Positions 1 to 6,329 of a stretch of 7,904 bases of DNA are shown here, piece after piece (positions within the stretch are counted from its first letter, which is position 1; every line of letters begins with the position of its first letter). Source of the stretch: Pseudomonadota bacterium. Its GTDB lineage: Bacteria; Myxococcota_A; Polyangia; Polyangiales; Polyangiaceae. The stretch lies in the NCBI GenBank assembly GCA_023460875.1, contig JAEWOQ010000523.1, forward strand, positions 1 through 7,904, read 5' to 3'. The notes beneath the pieces were generated by a model that was not told the DNA's origin, made no database searches, and saw only the letters and a program-made list of their open reading frames with translations. Both the position numbers and the translations under genes were made by a program.

Positions 1-1
1 G

Positions 2-934
2 GTGGTGGCGGGCGTGAGCGGCTCGGGCAAGAGCACCCTGGTGCGCGGCGTGCTGCTGCCGGCCGTGCGCCAGAAGCTCGAGCGCGTCACGGAGGTGCCA
101 GGCGCCCACGAACGACTCGAGGGCTGGGAGCGCCTGGGGCGCGCCGTCGCCGTCGATCAGAGCCCCATCGGGCGCACGCCGCGATCGGTGCCCGCGACGT
201 TCTTGGGGATCTGGGATCCGATCCGCAAGCTGTTCGCGGCGACGACGGACGCGCAGGTGCAGGGGTTCTCGGCGGCGCGCTTCTCCTTCAACACACCTCA
301 AGGGGGACGCTGCCCTGCCTGCGATGGGCAGGGCGTCATCTCTCACGAGATGAGCTTCCTCCCTGACGTCGTGACGCCTTGCTCTACCTGTGAAGGCAGC
401 CGCTTCGAGCCGCGCACCTTGAGCGTGCGCTACCGCGAACACGACATCGGTCAGGTGCTCGCCCTCACGGCGGAGCGGGCCGTCGAGGTGTTCGAGCACC
501 ACCCGAAGATCCGAGCGCCCCTCGCCACGCTGTGCGAGCTCGGCGCCGGGTACATCACCCTCGGCCAAGGCTCTCACACCCTGTCGGGCGGTGAAGCGCA
601 GCGCCTCAAGCTGGCCGCAGAGCTCACAGCGGGCGCCCGCCACCTGCCCACCCTCTACGTGCTCGACGAGCCCACCACGGGGCTCCACGTCGCGGACGTG
701 GCCAAGCTGCTGGGCGTGCTGGAGCGGCTCGTCGAGCGCGGGGACACCTTGGTGGTGATCGAACATCACCCGGAGGTGATCGCCGGCGCCGATTACATCG
801 TCGAGCTCGGCCCCGAGGGCGGCGAAGCGGGGGGCCGGGTGGTCGCGGCCGGCGCTCCTCGGGAGTTTCTGCGCCGCAAGAGCGCGACCGCAGAGGTCGT
901 TCGTCGGGTGTTCAACGCGGCGAGTGCGCGCTGA
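2..934 (+). CDS. uvrA: UvrA-type excinuclease ABC ATPase, C-terminal part (5' end outside window)
   Basis: UvrA is the damage-sensing ATPase of nucleotide excision repair, acting in the cytoplasm with UvrB and UvrC. Visible here is the second ABC module, with residues counted from the window edge: Walker A GVSGSGKST (4-12), the DQSPIGRTPRS block (52-62), a zinc finger C104-x2-C107-x19-C127-x2-C130, the ABC signature LSGGEAQR (194-201), Walker B running into DEPTTGLH (222-229), and the switch histidine in VIEHH (253-257). All ATPase and zinc-binding residues are intact. The frame is open at the left edge, so position 2 is not the real start; a full UvrA is about 940 residues. The signature context (LGQGSHTLSGGE) and VIEHHPEVI differ slightly from the usual LGQPATTLSGGE and EHNLDVI, so a paralogue or the large tandem UvrA form seen in some bacteria cannot be excluded. 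Family certain; exact subtype uncertain. Confidence 0.93.
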   Translation: MVAGVSGSGKSTLVRGVLLPAVRQKLERVTEVPGAHERLEGWERLGRAVAVDQSPIGRTPRSVPATFLGIWDPIRKLFAATTDAQVQGFSAARFSFNTPQGGRCPACDGQGVISHEMSFLPDVVTPCSTCEGSRFEPRTLSVRYREHDIGQVLALTAERAVEVFEHHPKIRAPLATLCELGAGYITLGQGSHTLSGGEAQRLKLAAELTAGARHLPTLYVLDEPTTGLHVADVAKLLGVLERLVERGDTLVVIEHHPEVIAGADYIVELGPEGGEAGGRVVAAGAPREFLRRKSATAEVVRRVFNAASAR

Positions 935-1013
935 GGGGTCCCGCCGAGTCACCTGCAGGCGGCGCGCGACGGGCAAATCCCGGGCATTCGTGCCGCTGGA
1001 GCGAACACCGCTA

Positions 1014-1033
1014 CACCCGCGGCTGAACGGGTG
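1014..1033 (+). promoter_or_regulatory. Small hairpin just upstream of the glycosyltransferase start
   Basis: CACCCG (1014-1019) and CGGGTG (1028-1033) form a perfect 6-bp stem around an 8-base loop, ending 14 bases before the GTG start. The gap before that GTG has only a G-rich run and no clear Shine-Dalgarno motif. The hairpin could influence initiation, but in DNA this GC-rich a 6-bp stem may be chance. The rest of the 113-base gap after uvrA shows no convincing promoter or terminator. Confidence 0.2.
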
Positions 1034-1047
1034 CTACGGCCGGGGCC

Positions 1048-2184
1048 GTGTCCCCCTCGATCGTCATCGATGCCCGTTCGGTGGTCGCTCACAGGAGTGG
1101 CATCGGCAACTACGTGGAGGCGCTCGTGCATCACCTGGTGCCGGCGGCTCCGGAGCTCGACTTCCTGCTCCTGCGGGCACCCGGCTCGCCGCCGCTCGTG
1201 GAAGGGCACTCCAACGTGCGGGAGCTGGCGTTCCCCGGTGAGACGAAGTCCGTCAAGACCGTGTTCAGCCTCGGCCGCGCCCACCCCTGCGCCGACGCCG
1301 CCCTCTATCACTCGCCGGCGGATCTGGTCCCGCTCGGGCTGGCGGCGCCCTTCGTCGTGACGATCCACGATCTGATGTGGATCGAAGCGCGGCGCCTGGC
1401 CTCCGCCTTCCTCCCGGTGCGCTGGGCGAACGGCGCCTGGTACACGTGGAACATCGGGCGCGCCGTGCGGGGCGCGCGGCGCGTGGTCGCGATCTCCGAG
1501 GCGACGCGGCGTGCGATCGAGCGGGTGTACCCAGAACACGCGCACAAGGTCCGCGTCGTTCACCACGGCGTGGACCGAGCGCGCTTCGATCCGGCCCGCG
1601 CCCGCGAGCGGGCCTTCATCGATGATCTGGTGCCGCCAAGGACGTCCTACTCCCTGTGCGTGGGGCAGGGCTCCCCCTACAAGAACCACCCCCGGATCCT
1701 GCGGGCCTTCGTGCGGGCGGTGGGGAACCGAGAAGATCACAAGCTCGTCCTGGTGCGTCGCTTCTCGAGGGTCGACGACGAGATGAACCGCTTACTGCAG
1801 CAGCCTGAGGTGCGGCGCGTGGTCATCGTGCTCTCCCACGTCACCGACGCGCAGCTCATCACCTTGTACCGGCACGCGCGCATGCTCCTGTTCGCGTCCC
1901 TCTACGAAGGCTTCGGCATGCCCGCCCTCGAGGCCATGAGCGTGGGGCTCCCGGTGGTGGGCTCGAGCGCGGAGGCGGTGCGCGAGGTCACGGGGGACGC
2001 CGCGCTGCACCCCGACCCGAAGGACGAGGAGGCCATCGCCCAAGCCATCCGTGATCTCGATGGGCGGGCGGATCTGCGTGAGCACATCATGCAGGCGGGG
2101 CTGCGCCGCGTGGCGGAGTTCTCCTGGCAGCGCTGCGCCGAGCAGACTTTGGGAGTGTATCGGGAGGCGCTCGCGGCGCGCTGA
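1048..2184 (+). CDS. GT-B fold glycosyltransferase, family 4 type
   Basis: This is a 378-residue cytoplasmic or membrane-associated retaining glycosyltransferase of the GT4 type, which moves a sugar from a nucleotide donor to a growing glycan. The N-terminal half carries the acceptor-side glycine loop (SGIGNY, 17-22) and the HDLMW segment (107-111). The C-terminal half has the strand-loop VGQGSPYKN (205-213) that opens the donor domain, and the E-x7-E motif EGFGMPALE with E287 and E295, followed by the usual LPVVGSS segment (301-307). Length and domain order are normal for the family. The start is GTG at 1048; an in-frame TGA at 1024-1026 excludes anything upstream. There is no strong ribosome site. 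Mannosyl- or rhamnosyltransferase roles in surface polysaccharide are common for this subgroup, but no other glycan gene is in view, so donor and acceptor are unknown. Confidence 0.88.
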   Translation: MSPSIVIDARSVVAHRSGIGNYVEALVHHLVPAAPELDFLLLRAPGSPPLVEGHSNVRELAFPGETKSVKTVFSLGRAHPCADAALYHSPADLVPLGLAAPFVVTIHDLMWIEARRLASAFLPVRWANGAWYTWNIGRAVRGARRVVAISEATRRAIERVYPEHAHKVRVVHHGVDRARFDPARARERAFIDDLVPPRTSYSLCVGQGSPYKNHPRILRAFVRAVGNREDHKLVLVRRFSRVDDEMNRLLQQPEVRRVVIVLSHVTDAQLITLYRHARMLLFASLYEGFGMPALEAMSVGLPVVGSSAEAVREVTGDAALHPDPKDEEAIAQAIRDLDGRADLREHIMQAGLRRVAEFSWQRCAEQTLGVYREALAAR

Positions 2185-2337
2185 ACGTGGAGCGCTGGCT
2201 TCTCTCCGGACCGCTCGGGCTCTCGGAGGCCGTCGCCTGGTCGGCGCGGGTGCCATTGGGACGCGGCGCTCGGCGCGCTCGAAGCACGGCACTCTTGGCG
2301 CCCCGTCGAACTCGGCCCCGGGGCGGCGCGCGGACCC
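2185..2337. other. Convergent intergenic spacer
   Basis: These 153 bases separate the stop codons of two convergent genes. They contain GC-rich stretches, including the perfect palindrome GCCCCGGGGC (2315-2324), but no stem followed by a T-run, so I cannot name an intrinsic terminator for either gene. No small open frame here looks protein-like. Confidence 0.5.
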
Positions 2338-3153
2338 TCAGGCGCGCCGAATCTCTCGGATCTGGGTCATGGGCTCGATGGCGGAGAGCACGGCGACCTG
2401 GATCTCCAAGCGGCGGCTATCGTCGATGGGCGAGCCGTCGAGCTCGAGCAGCGTGAAACGATCGTAGACACGCTTCCCGGTGGTGCGCACTTGGGACGTC
2501 GTGATTTGAACCTGGAGCTCGAAGAGGGCTCGCGACAGGAGGTACAGGAGCCCGGAGCGGTCGTCCGTCTCCACCTCGAGCACGTTCAAGAGGCCATCGT
2601 CGCCCTCGATGAAGCGCACCGTGGTCTCCGTGACGAGGTCGGCGGGGCCGAGGTGTTCGAGCTGCTCGGTGGGTGCGCGGCGTCCCGAGAGCAGGTCCAC
2701 CAGGTGGGCTCGGAGGGAGTCCACCTCGCTCTCGGTGATCGTTCCTCCTTGCGGGCGACGTACCCAGAACAGATCCACCACCTCCGAGGTGCCGTTCGAT
2801 GCCGTCCCGGAGTTCGGAGGCGCGCGGTGGGGAGCCGCCGAGGCGACGGTGGGGCTCAGGCGCCGCGTGTAGGCTTCGGCGGCCTGGACATCGAGGCCCA
2901 CCTGCACGAAGGCCTCGCTGATGAGCGCCAGCAGTCCAGGGCGATCCTCGGCGACGACACACAGGGCCGTGAGGGAGGGATCATGCCATGGGAAGCTCGA
3001 CACGTGGGCAGGGCGACCTCCACGCGCGGCGGACACGTGGGCATGGGCGGCCATCTGGGCAGGAGCGAAGCGCTCGCGATACACCGCAGGCATAGAGCTG
3101 ACGAAACCACGCAAGCTCTGCTTCGAGTCGGGTTGGGGCGGCGTGCTGTTCAC
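2338..3153 (-). CDS. Stand-alone double ACT-domain protein, similar to the GlnD C-terminus
   Basis: A 271-residue protein with two ACT domains, the small-ligand-binding fold found at the end of the PII uridylyltransferase GlnD, where it senses glutamine. ACT1 spans about 61-155, with the AEDRPGLLALISEAF core (68-82), and is split by a low-complexity Ala/Pro/Ser insert (about 100-123) before VVDLFWV (125-131). ACT2 spans about 192-264, with TDDRSGLLYLLSRALF (196-211). The stretch at about 17-40, FVSSMPAVYRE then AQMAAHA, resembles the GlnD linker just before its ACT pair. The nucleotidyltransferase and HD domains of GlnD are absent. The start is GTG at 3153; an in-frame TAA (3165-3163) lies four codons upstream and no Shine-Dalgarno is visible. 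ATG at residue 21 (3093) is an alternative. A role in nitrogen sensing is inference only. Confidence 0.82.
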   Translation of the reverse strand: MNSTPPQPDSKQSLRGFVSSMPAVYRERFAPAQMAAHAHVSAARGGRPAHVSSFPWHDPSLTALCVVAEDRPGLLALISEAFVQVGLDVQAAEAYTRRLSPTVASAAPHRAPPNSGTASNGTSEVVDLFWVRRPQGGTITESEVDSLRAHLVDLLSGRRAPTEQLEHLGPADLVTETTVRFIEGDDGLLNVLEVETDDRSGLLYLLSRALFELQVQITTSQVRTTGKRVYDRFTLLELDGSPIDDSRRLEIQVAVLSAIEPMTQIREIRRA

Positions 3154-3204
3154 GACGAGACATTACGACTAGCGCGGTCGCGGCTCCGTCGCCAGCCCGT
3201 TCAC

Positions 3205-3217
3205 CCCGCGAGGCGGG
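3205..3217. other. Short inverted repeat between kinase and ACT genes
   Basis: CCCGC (3205-3209) and GCGGG (3213-3217) pair around a 3-base loop inside the 110-base spacer (3154-3263). It sits downstream of the kinase stop on the - strand but has no T-run, so it would be at best a weak terminator or pause site. The ACT gene may still be co-transcribed with the kinase. Nothing else in the spacer is convincing. Confidence 0.2.
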
Positions 3218-3263
3218 AGTGTTTGCGCTGTGTGTCGGACCGGCAGATCGGAAGGGCCTTGGT

Positions 3264-4967
3264 CTACTGGTCGTCCGGGTCGTTCTCGTCCCCCTCGTCG
3301 CTCTGCTGCGGGAGCGGCTGAGGGAGCTGCTGAAAGAACGGCGGGAACGACGTGGGGAGCGCCGAGGTGAGCGACTCGGGCAGCGGCGGCAGGGTCGAGG
3401 GCAGCGGCGGCAAGCTGGTCGGCAAGGGCAGGGGGAAGCCGAAGGGCGCGGGAGGTGCGTCGTCGTTCCCTGGCTTCGAGCTGCCACCGCCGGTGCTCTG
3501 GGCAGGTGGCTTCTGGTGGGTCACCGGCTGACCGCTGGCGGGTGCCGGCGCGGGCTGGGACGCCTCCGGGGCGGTGGTCGAGGCGGGCGCTGCCCCCTGG
3601 GGCACCTCTGCGTCCGCGACGGTCTGGGCCGCGGGAGGCGGGCTGGGGGGCGCAGCGACGGCTGGAGGGCTCGCCACCTTTGTGCGCTGTTGATGATAGA
3701 AGACCAGCCCGATGGCCCCCCCGAGGAGCACCGCGAGGGAGCCGAGCACCCAGGGCAAGGCGCTGCCCTTCCTGGCCCGGGCGGGAGACGGGAGGGGTCC
3801 CGGGAGCGCGGCGCCGACGTTCGGGGCAGAGAAACCAGCGGCGACGACAGCTCCGACCTCAGGGGTCAGCACGGTCGCGGGGCGTCGAAGGTCCTGGGCC
3901 CGCTGCGCGGTGATGGCCGTCCCCAGCGGCGGCGAGGTGCGCTCGGGGGGGACGGTGTCTGGCAGCTCGCCGGTCGTAGCCGCCTGCAGGGCCCCGGCGC
4001 TCCCCGAGCCAGGGCGGCTCGCCCCCTGGGACGGGAGCGGAGCGAGGGACCCTCCAGGGGCCATCGTGATCGACGTGCGGCCCGCCGCGAGCTGGCCCGC
4101 GTGGCTGAGGTTGCCCGCGTGTCGCGCGAGCTCTTGGCGCATGGCGTAGGCGGACTCGAAGCGCTGGTCCGGATCCGGCGACAGGGCGGTTTGCGTCACG
4201 GCGACGAGCCCGGCGGGCAACCCGGAGACGAGGTCTTCGAGGCGCTTGCCCAGCCCCTGCTGGACCTGCGCCACGATCGCCGCAGCGCTCTCCCCTTGGG
4301 CGGGGAGCTCGCCCGAGAGCATCTCGAACAGCATCACGCCGAGGGAGTAGAGGTCCGCTCGGTGGTCGACCCCTGCGGCGGAGTAGAGCTGTTCGGGCGC
4401 CATGTACTCGGGGGTCCCCATCAGGATGCCCGCGTGTGTGAGCCCGCGGGTGAACTCCTTGCTCTCCCGCACCTTGGCGATGCCGAAGTCGAACAGCTTG
4501 ATGATGGGGCCGCCGGGCGAGGGCGTCACGAACACGTTGTCCGGCTTCAGGTCGCGGTGCACGACGCCTCGGCCATGAGCGGCCTCCAACCCCGACAAGA
4601 TCTGCAACGTGACGTCGATGGCCTCGTCCGGGCTCAGCCGCCCGCCGGGCTCCTTGAGGAGCACGCTCGCCAGCGACTGCCCCTGGAGCAGCTCCATGAC
4701 GATGAACGGGGTCCCGTCCTCGGTGGTGTCGACGTCGTTGACGCGGGTGACGTGCTGGCTCTGGATCGCCGCCGCCACGCGGGCCTCTCGGGCGAAGCGC
4801 GCCGCCAGACCGGGCCGCCGCGCCAGGTCGGAGTGCAGGAACTTCAGGGCGACCACGCTGTCGAGGGCCTCGTGGCGCGCCTCGAACACCGAGCCCATGC
4901 CCCCATCCCCGATCACCCGCTGGACCCGGTACTTTCCGCGAACGAGATCCCCTACGGACGGTTTCAT
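3264..4967 (-). CDS. Transmembrane eukaryotic-like Ser/Thr protein kinase
   Basis: A 567-residue membrane kinase that phosphorylates Ser/Thr on unknown partners. The cytoplasmic catalytic domain (about 13-285) is complete: glycine loop GDGGMG (20-25), catalytic Lys42 in VALKF, Glu61 of helix C, HRD (137-139) with K141 and N144, DFG (160-162), and APE (190-192). It should be an active RD-type kinase. A flexible juxtamembrane linker (about 296-402) leads to one membrane helix (about 403-424), then a 143-residue outer segment rich in Pro, Ala, Leu and Gln that ends in an acidic tail (SDEGDENDPDDQ). No PASTA, TPR or other known sensor domain is recognisable. ATG at 4967 is preferred over an upstream extension because kinase homology begins right there (KYRVQRVIG) and GGAAGG lies 8 bases upstream. 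It overlaps the adenosyltransferase stop as ATGA, implying translational coupling. Confidence 0.93.
   Translation of the reverse strand: MKPSVGDLVRGKYRVQRVIGDGGMGSVFEARHEALDSVVALKFLHSDLARRPGLAARFAREARVAAAIQSQHVTRVNDVDTTEDGTPFIVMELLQGQSLASVLLKEPGGRLSPDEAIDVTLQILSGLEAAHGRGVVHRDLKPDNVFVTPSPGGPIIKLFDFGIAKVRESKEFTRGLTHAGILMGTPEYMAPEQLYSAAGVDHRADLYSLGVMLFEMLSGELPAQGESAAAIVAQVQQGLGKRLEDLVSGLPAGLVAVTQTALSPDPDQRFESAYAMRQELARHAGNLSHAGQLAAGRTSITMAPGGSLAPLPSQGASRPGSGSAGALQAATTGELPDTVPPERTSPPLGTAITAQRAQDLRRPATVLTPEVGAVVAAGFSAPNVGAALPGPLPSPARARKGSALPWVLGSLAVLLGGAIGLVFYHQQRTKVASPPAVAAPPSPPPAAQTVADAEVPQGAAPASTTAPEASQPAPAPASGQPVTHQKPPAQSTGGGSSKPGNDDAPPAPFGFPLPLPTSLPPLPSTLPPLPESLTSALPTSFPPFFQQLPQPLPQQSDEGDENDPDDQ
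3378..3412 (-). repeat. 21-base tandem repeat encoding Leu-Pro heptads in the kinase tail
   Basis: A 14-base unit (gggcagcggcggca on the + strand) occurs at 3378-3391 and again at 3399-3412, a 21-base period. On the coding strand it encodes consecutive heptads LPPLPST and LPPLPES (residues 519-532), preceded by the related LPLPTS. The repeat lies in the predicted extracytoplasmic tail, so it may form an extended polyproline-like stalk. Confidence 0.6.
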
Positions 4968-5554
4968 GACTGCGCCCTTCCTTCCCAGGGGACGTCGTCT
5001 ACGCCGGCGACGCGGTTGGCTCGCCGTGCCAGCACGAAGAGCAAGTCGCTCAGGCGATTCAGATAGACCACGACGCCCGGTCTGACGTCGGCCACATCTA
5101 GCACGCGGCGCTCCGCGCGCCGGCACACGGTGCGAGCCAGGTGCAGCGCCGCGGCCGCGGCACACCCTCCCGGGAGGATGAAGCTCGACAGGGGTGGCAG
5201 CTCCGCCTCCAGCCGATCGATGAGCGCCTCGAGCGCCTCGATGCGCTCCTGACCCAGCAAAGGCACCTTGAGCTTGTCGGTCTTGCTCGGATCGCAGGCG
5301 AGCTCCGCGCCGAGCACGAAGAGATCCTGCTGGAGGCTCTCGACGATGTCCTGGAGCGGCGCGGGCAGATCGGCGGCGCGCGCCACCCCGAGCACAGCGT
5401 TCGTCTCGTCCACGGTGCCATAGGCCTCCACCCGCGGATCGTTCTTGCGCACCCGGGCGCCGCCGAACAGCCCGGTCCGCCCCTGGTCTCCTGTGCGCGT
5501 GTAGATCTTCATGCCGTTCATCTTACGCGACCCGGGGTCTGCTCGGATCACCAT
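4964..5554 (-). CDS. pduO: PduO-type cob(I)alamin adenosyltransferase
   Basis: A 196-residue cytoplasmic enzyme that transfers the adenosyl group of ATP to cob(I)alamin, making adenosylcobalamin (coenzyme B12). The PduO/MMAB family hallmarks are all present: the ATP-binding N-terminal loop TRTGDQGRTGLFGG (19-32), VEAYGTVDETNA (42-53), SSFILPGG (123-130), the catalytic-site helix RRAERR (145-150), and LNRLSDLLFVLAR (165-177). It is a single-domain form, without the extra heme-binding domain of the Salmonella enzyme, and pduO is used here only as the family label. Most relatives start at the equivalent of M15 (MKIYTRTGD, 5512). I chose ATG 5554 because GGAGGA stands 9 bases before it, while M12 and M15 have no good ribosome site. 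It lies 95 bases downstream of cdnL in the same direction, and its stop overlaps the kinase start. Confidence 0.93.
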   Translation of the reverse strand: MVIRADPGSRKMNGMKIYTRTGDQGRTGLFGGARVRKNDPRVEAYGTVDETNAVLGVARAADLPAPLQDIVESLQQDLFVLGAELACDPSKTDKLKVPLLGQERIEALEALIDRLEAELPPLSSFILPGGCAAAAALHLARTVCRRAERRVLDVADVRPGVVVYLNRLSDLLFVLARRANRVAGVDDVPWEGRAQS

Positions 5555-5563
5555 GCTCGCCCA

Positions 5564-5569
5564 TCCTCC
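5564..5569 (-). promoter_or_regulatory. Ribosome binding site that decides the adenosyltransferase start
   Basis: GGAGGA on the - strand is followed by a 9-base spacer and the ATG at 5554-5552. It is among the strongest Shine-Dalgarno motifs in the window and supports the longer N-terminus over the family-typical start 14 residues further in. Confidence 0.6.
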
Positions 5570-5601
5570 GGGGGAACGGACGCCCCGGAGTCACACCGCA
5601 G

Positions 5602-5617
5602 AGCTCCGTCTGGAGCT
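5602..5617. other. Inverted repeat in the cdnL-adenosyltransferase spacer
   Basis: AGCTCC (5602-5607) and GGAGCT (5612-5617) form a perfect 6-bp stem with a 4-base loop, in the 95-base gap after cdnL. No T-run follows on either strand, so a full terminator is not supported. It could attenuate readthrough or stabilise the 3' end of the cdnL message. Confidence 0.25.
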
Positions 5618-5649
5618 GGGGCGGCGCCTTGGGCCCGTCATCGAGGCGC

Positions 5650-6162
5650 TCAAGCGGCGAAGATGGCCTCGATGCGCGCCTCGATCTCCTCCGAGGGCAC
5701 CTGCTTGGCCAAGGCTAGCTCGTGGACGAGCAAGGTCCGGGCCTGCTCGAGGAGCTTCCGTTCCCCGAACGAGAGATCCTTGTCGAACTGCAGGCGGTGC
5801 ATGTCTCGGAGCACCTTCGCGATCTCCGTGGGGAGCCCGCTCTTGATCATCTCCGTGTAGGCGCGGAAGCGGCGGTTCCAGGGCTGCAGGTCCACCGCGA
5901 CCTCGGGTGCCGCGAGCACCCCCAGAATTTCCTCGGCGCTCTCCGAGGACATGACCGGGCGGAGCCCCACCCGATCGGCGGCCTCCATGGGCACCATGAC
6001 CTTCAGCCCCGCCGTCCCGATGGTCAGCACGTAGAAGCTCGTGGTGCGTCCTCCCAGGTCCCGCTGCTCGATCCGAGCCACCTCGCCGACCCCATGGGCC
6101 GGGTGCACGGCCATTTGGCCCACCCGAAAGGCACTCACTGCTTCGTTCGACGCTCGTTGCAT
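5650..6162 (-). CDS. cdnL: CdnL (CarD N-terminal-like) RNA polymerase-binding transcription regulator
   Basis: A 170-residue regulator of the CarD/CdnL family. In Myxococcus, CdnL binds the RNA polymerase beta subunit and stabilises open complexes, including at rRNA promoters, and is essential. The N-terminal polymerase-interaction (Tudor-like) domain covers about 11-75, with FRVGQMAVHPAHGVGEV (12-28) and the SFYVL strand (42-46). The helical DNA-contacting domain follows, with the conserved W95, R97 and R98 (PWNRRFR) and the DKDLSFGERKLLEQAR block (127-142). There is no AT-hook/HMGA tail, so this is CdnL rather than full CarD. About ten extra residues precede the usual family start. ATG 6162 is supported by GAGGGAG, whose GGAG ends 8 bases upstream. 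It is the first gene of a likely cdnL-adenosyltransferase-kinase transcript. Confidence 0.94.
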   Translation of the reverse strand: MQRASNEAVSAFRVGQMAVHPAHGVGEVARIEQRDLGGRTTSFYVLTIGTAGLKVMVPMEAADRVGLRPVMSSESAEEILGVLAAPEVAVDLQPWNRRFRAYTEMIKSGLPTEIAKVLRDMHRLQFDKDLSFGERKLLEQARTLLVHELALAKQVPSEEIEARIEAIFAA

Positions 6163-6203
6163 CCTCGGTTCTCCCTCACGGCTGTCGCGCCCGGGCGAAG
6201 TTG

Positions 6204-6237
6204 CCCCTAGGGGACGGGATACAGCGGCTCGATCGAG
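6204..6237. promoter_or_regulatory. Two perfect 10-bp palindromes upstream of cdnL
   Basis: CCCCTAGGGG (6204-6213) and CTCGATCGAG (6228-6237) are each exactly self-complementary, with centres 24 bases apart. They lie in the 167-base gap (6163-6329) between the unknown exported protein and cdnL, 42 to 75 bases before the cdnL ATG, where a promoter is expected. A further inverted repeat, GGAGCT/AGCTCC, lies at 6260-6278. I cannot identify a convincing -35/-10 pair here; TATCCC, just between the palindromes, is the only weak -10 candidate. They could be operator half-sites or chance in GC-rich DNA. Confidence 0.3.
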
Positions 6238-6329
6238 GATCCGGTCCGACGAGTCGGGCGGAGCTCGAAGGAAGCTCCCAGGAGCGGCCCGCCCCCACGT
6301 GTTGGCCGTCCGACAGCAGTTCTCTCCTC

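Noticed and set aside
983..994. GGCA-TTCG-TGCC hairpin after uvrA as a terminator
   Set aside because: The stem is only 4 bp and no T-run follows; it is likely chance.
949..1740. A 263-codon - strand frame opposite the glycosyltransferase
   Set aside because: It is His/Arg/Gly-rich with no motif, and the + strand encodes a full GT-B enzyme with the E-x7-E motif.
3219..5066. A 615-codon open frame on the + strand, antisense to the kinase
   Set aside because: Its translation is Arg/Gly-rich and low in complexity with no family motif, and the opposite strand encodes a complete kinase. Long antisense frames are expected with strong third-position GC bias.
4968..5165. A 66-codon upstream extension of the kinase
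   Set aside because: It lies entirely within the adenosyltransferase gene in another frame and is Arg-rich; the kinase domain and ribosome site fit ATG 4967.
6260..6278. GGAGCT/AGCTCC inverted repeat as a terminator of the exported-protein gene
   Set aside because: There is a 6-bp stem but no T-run on the - strand. Its resemblance to the pair at 5602-5617 was noted, but the half-sites are in opposite order and the motif is short.
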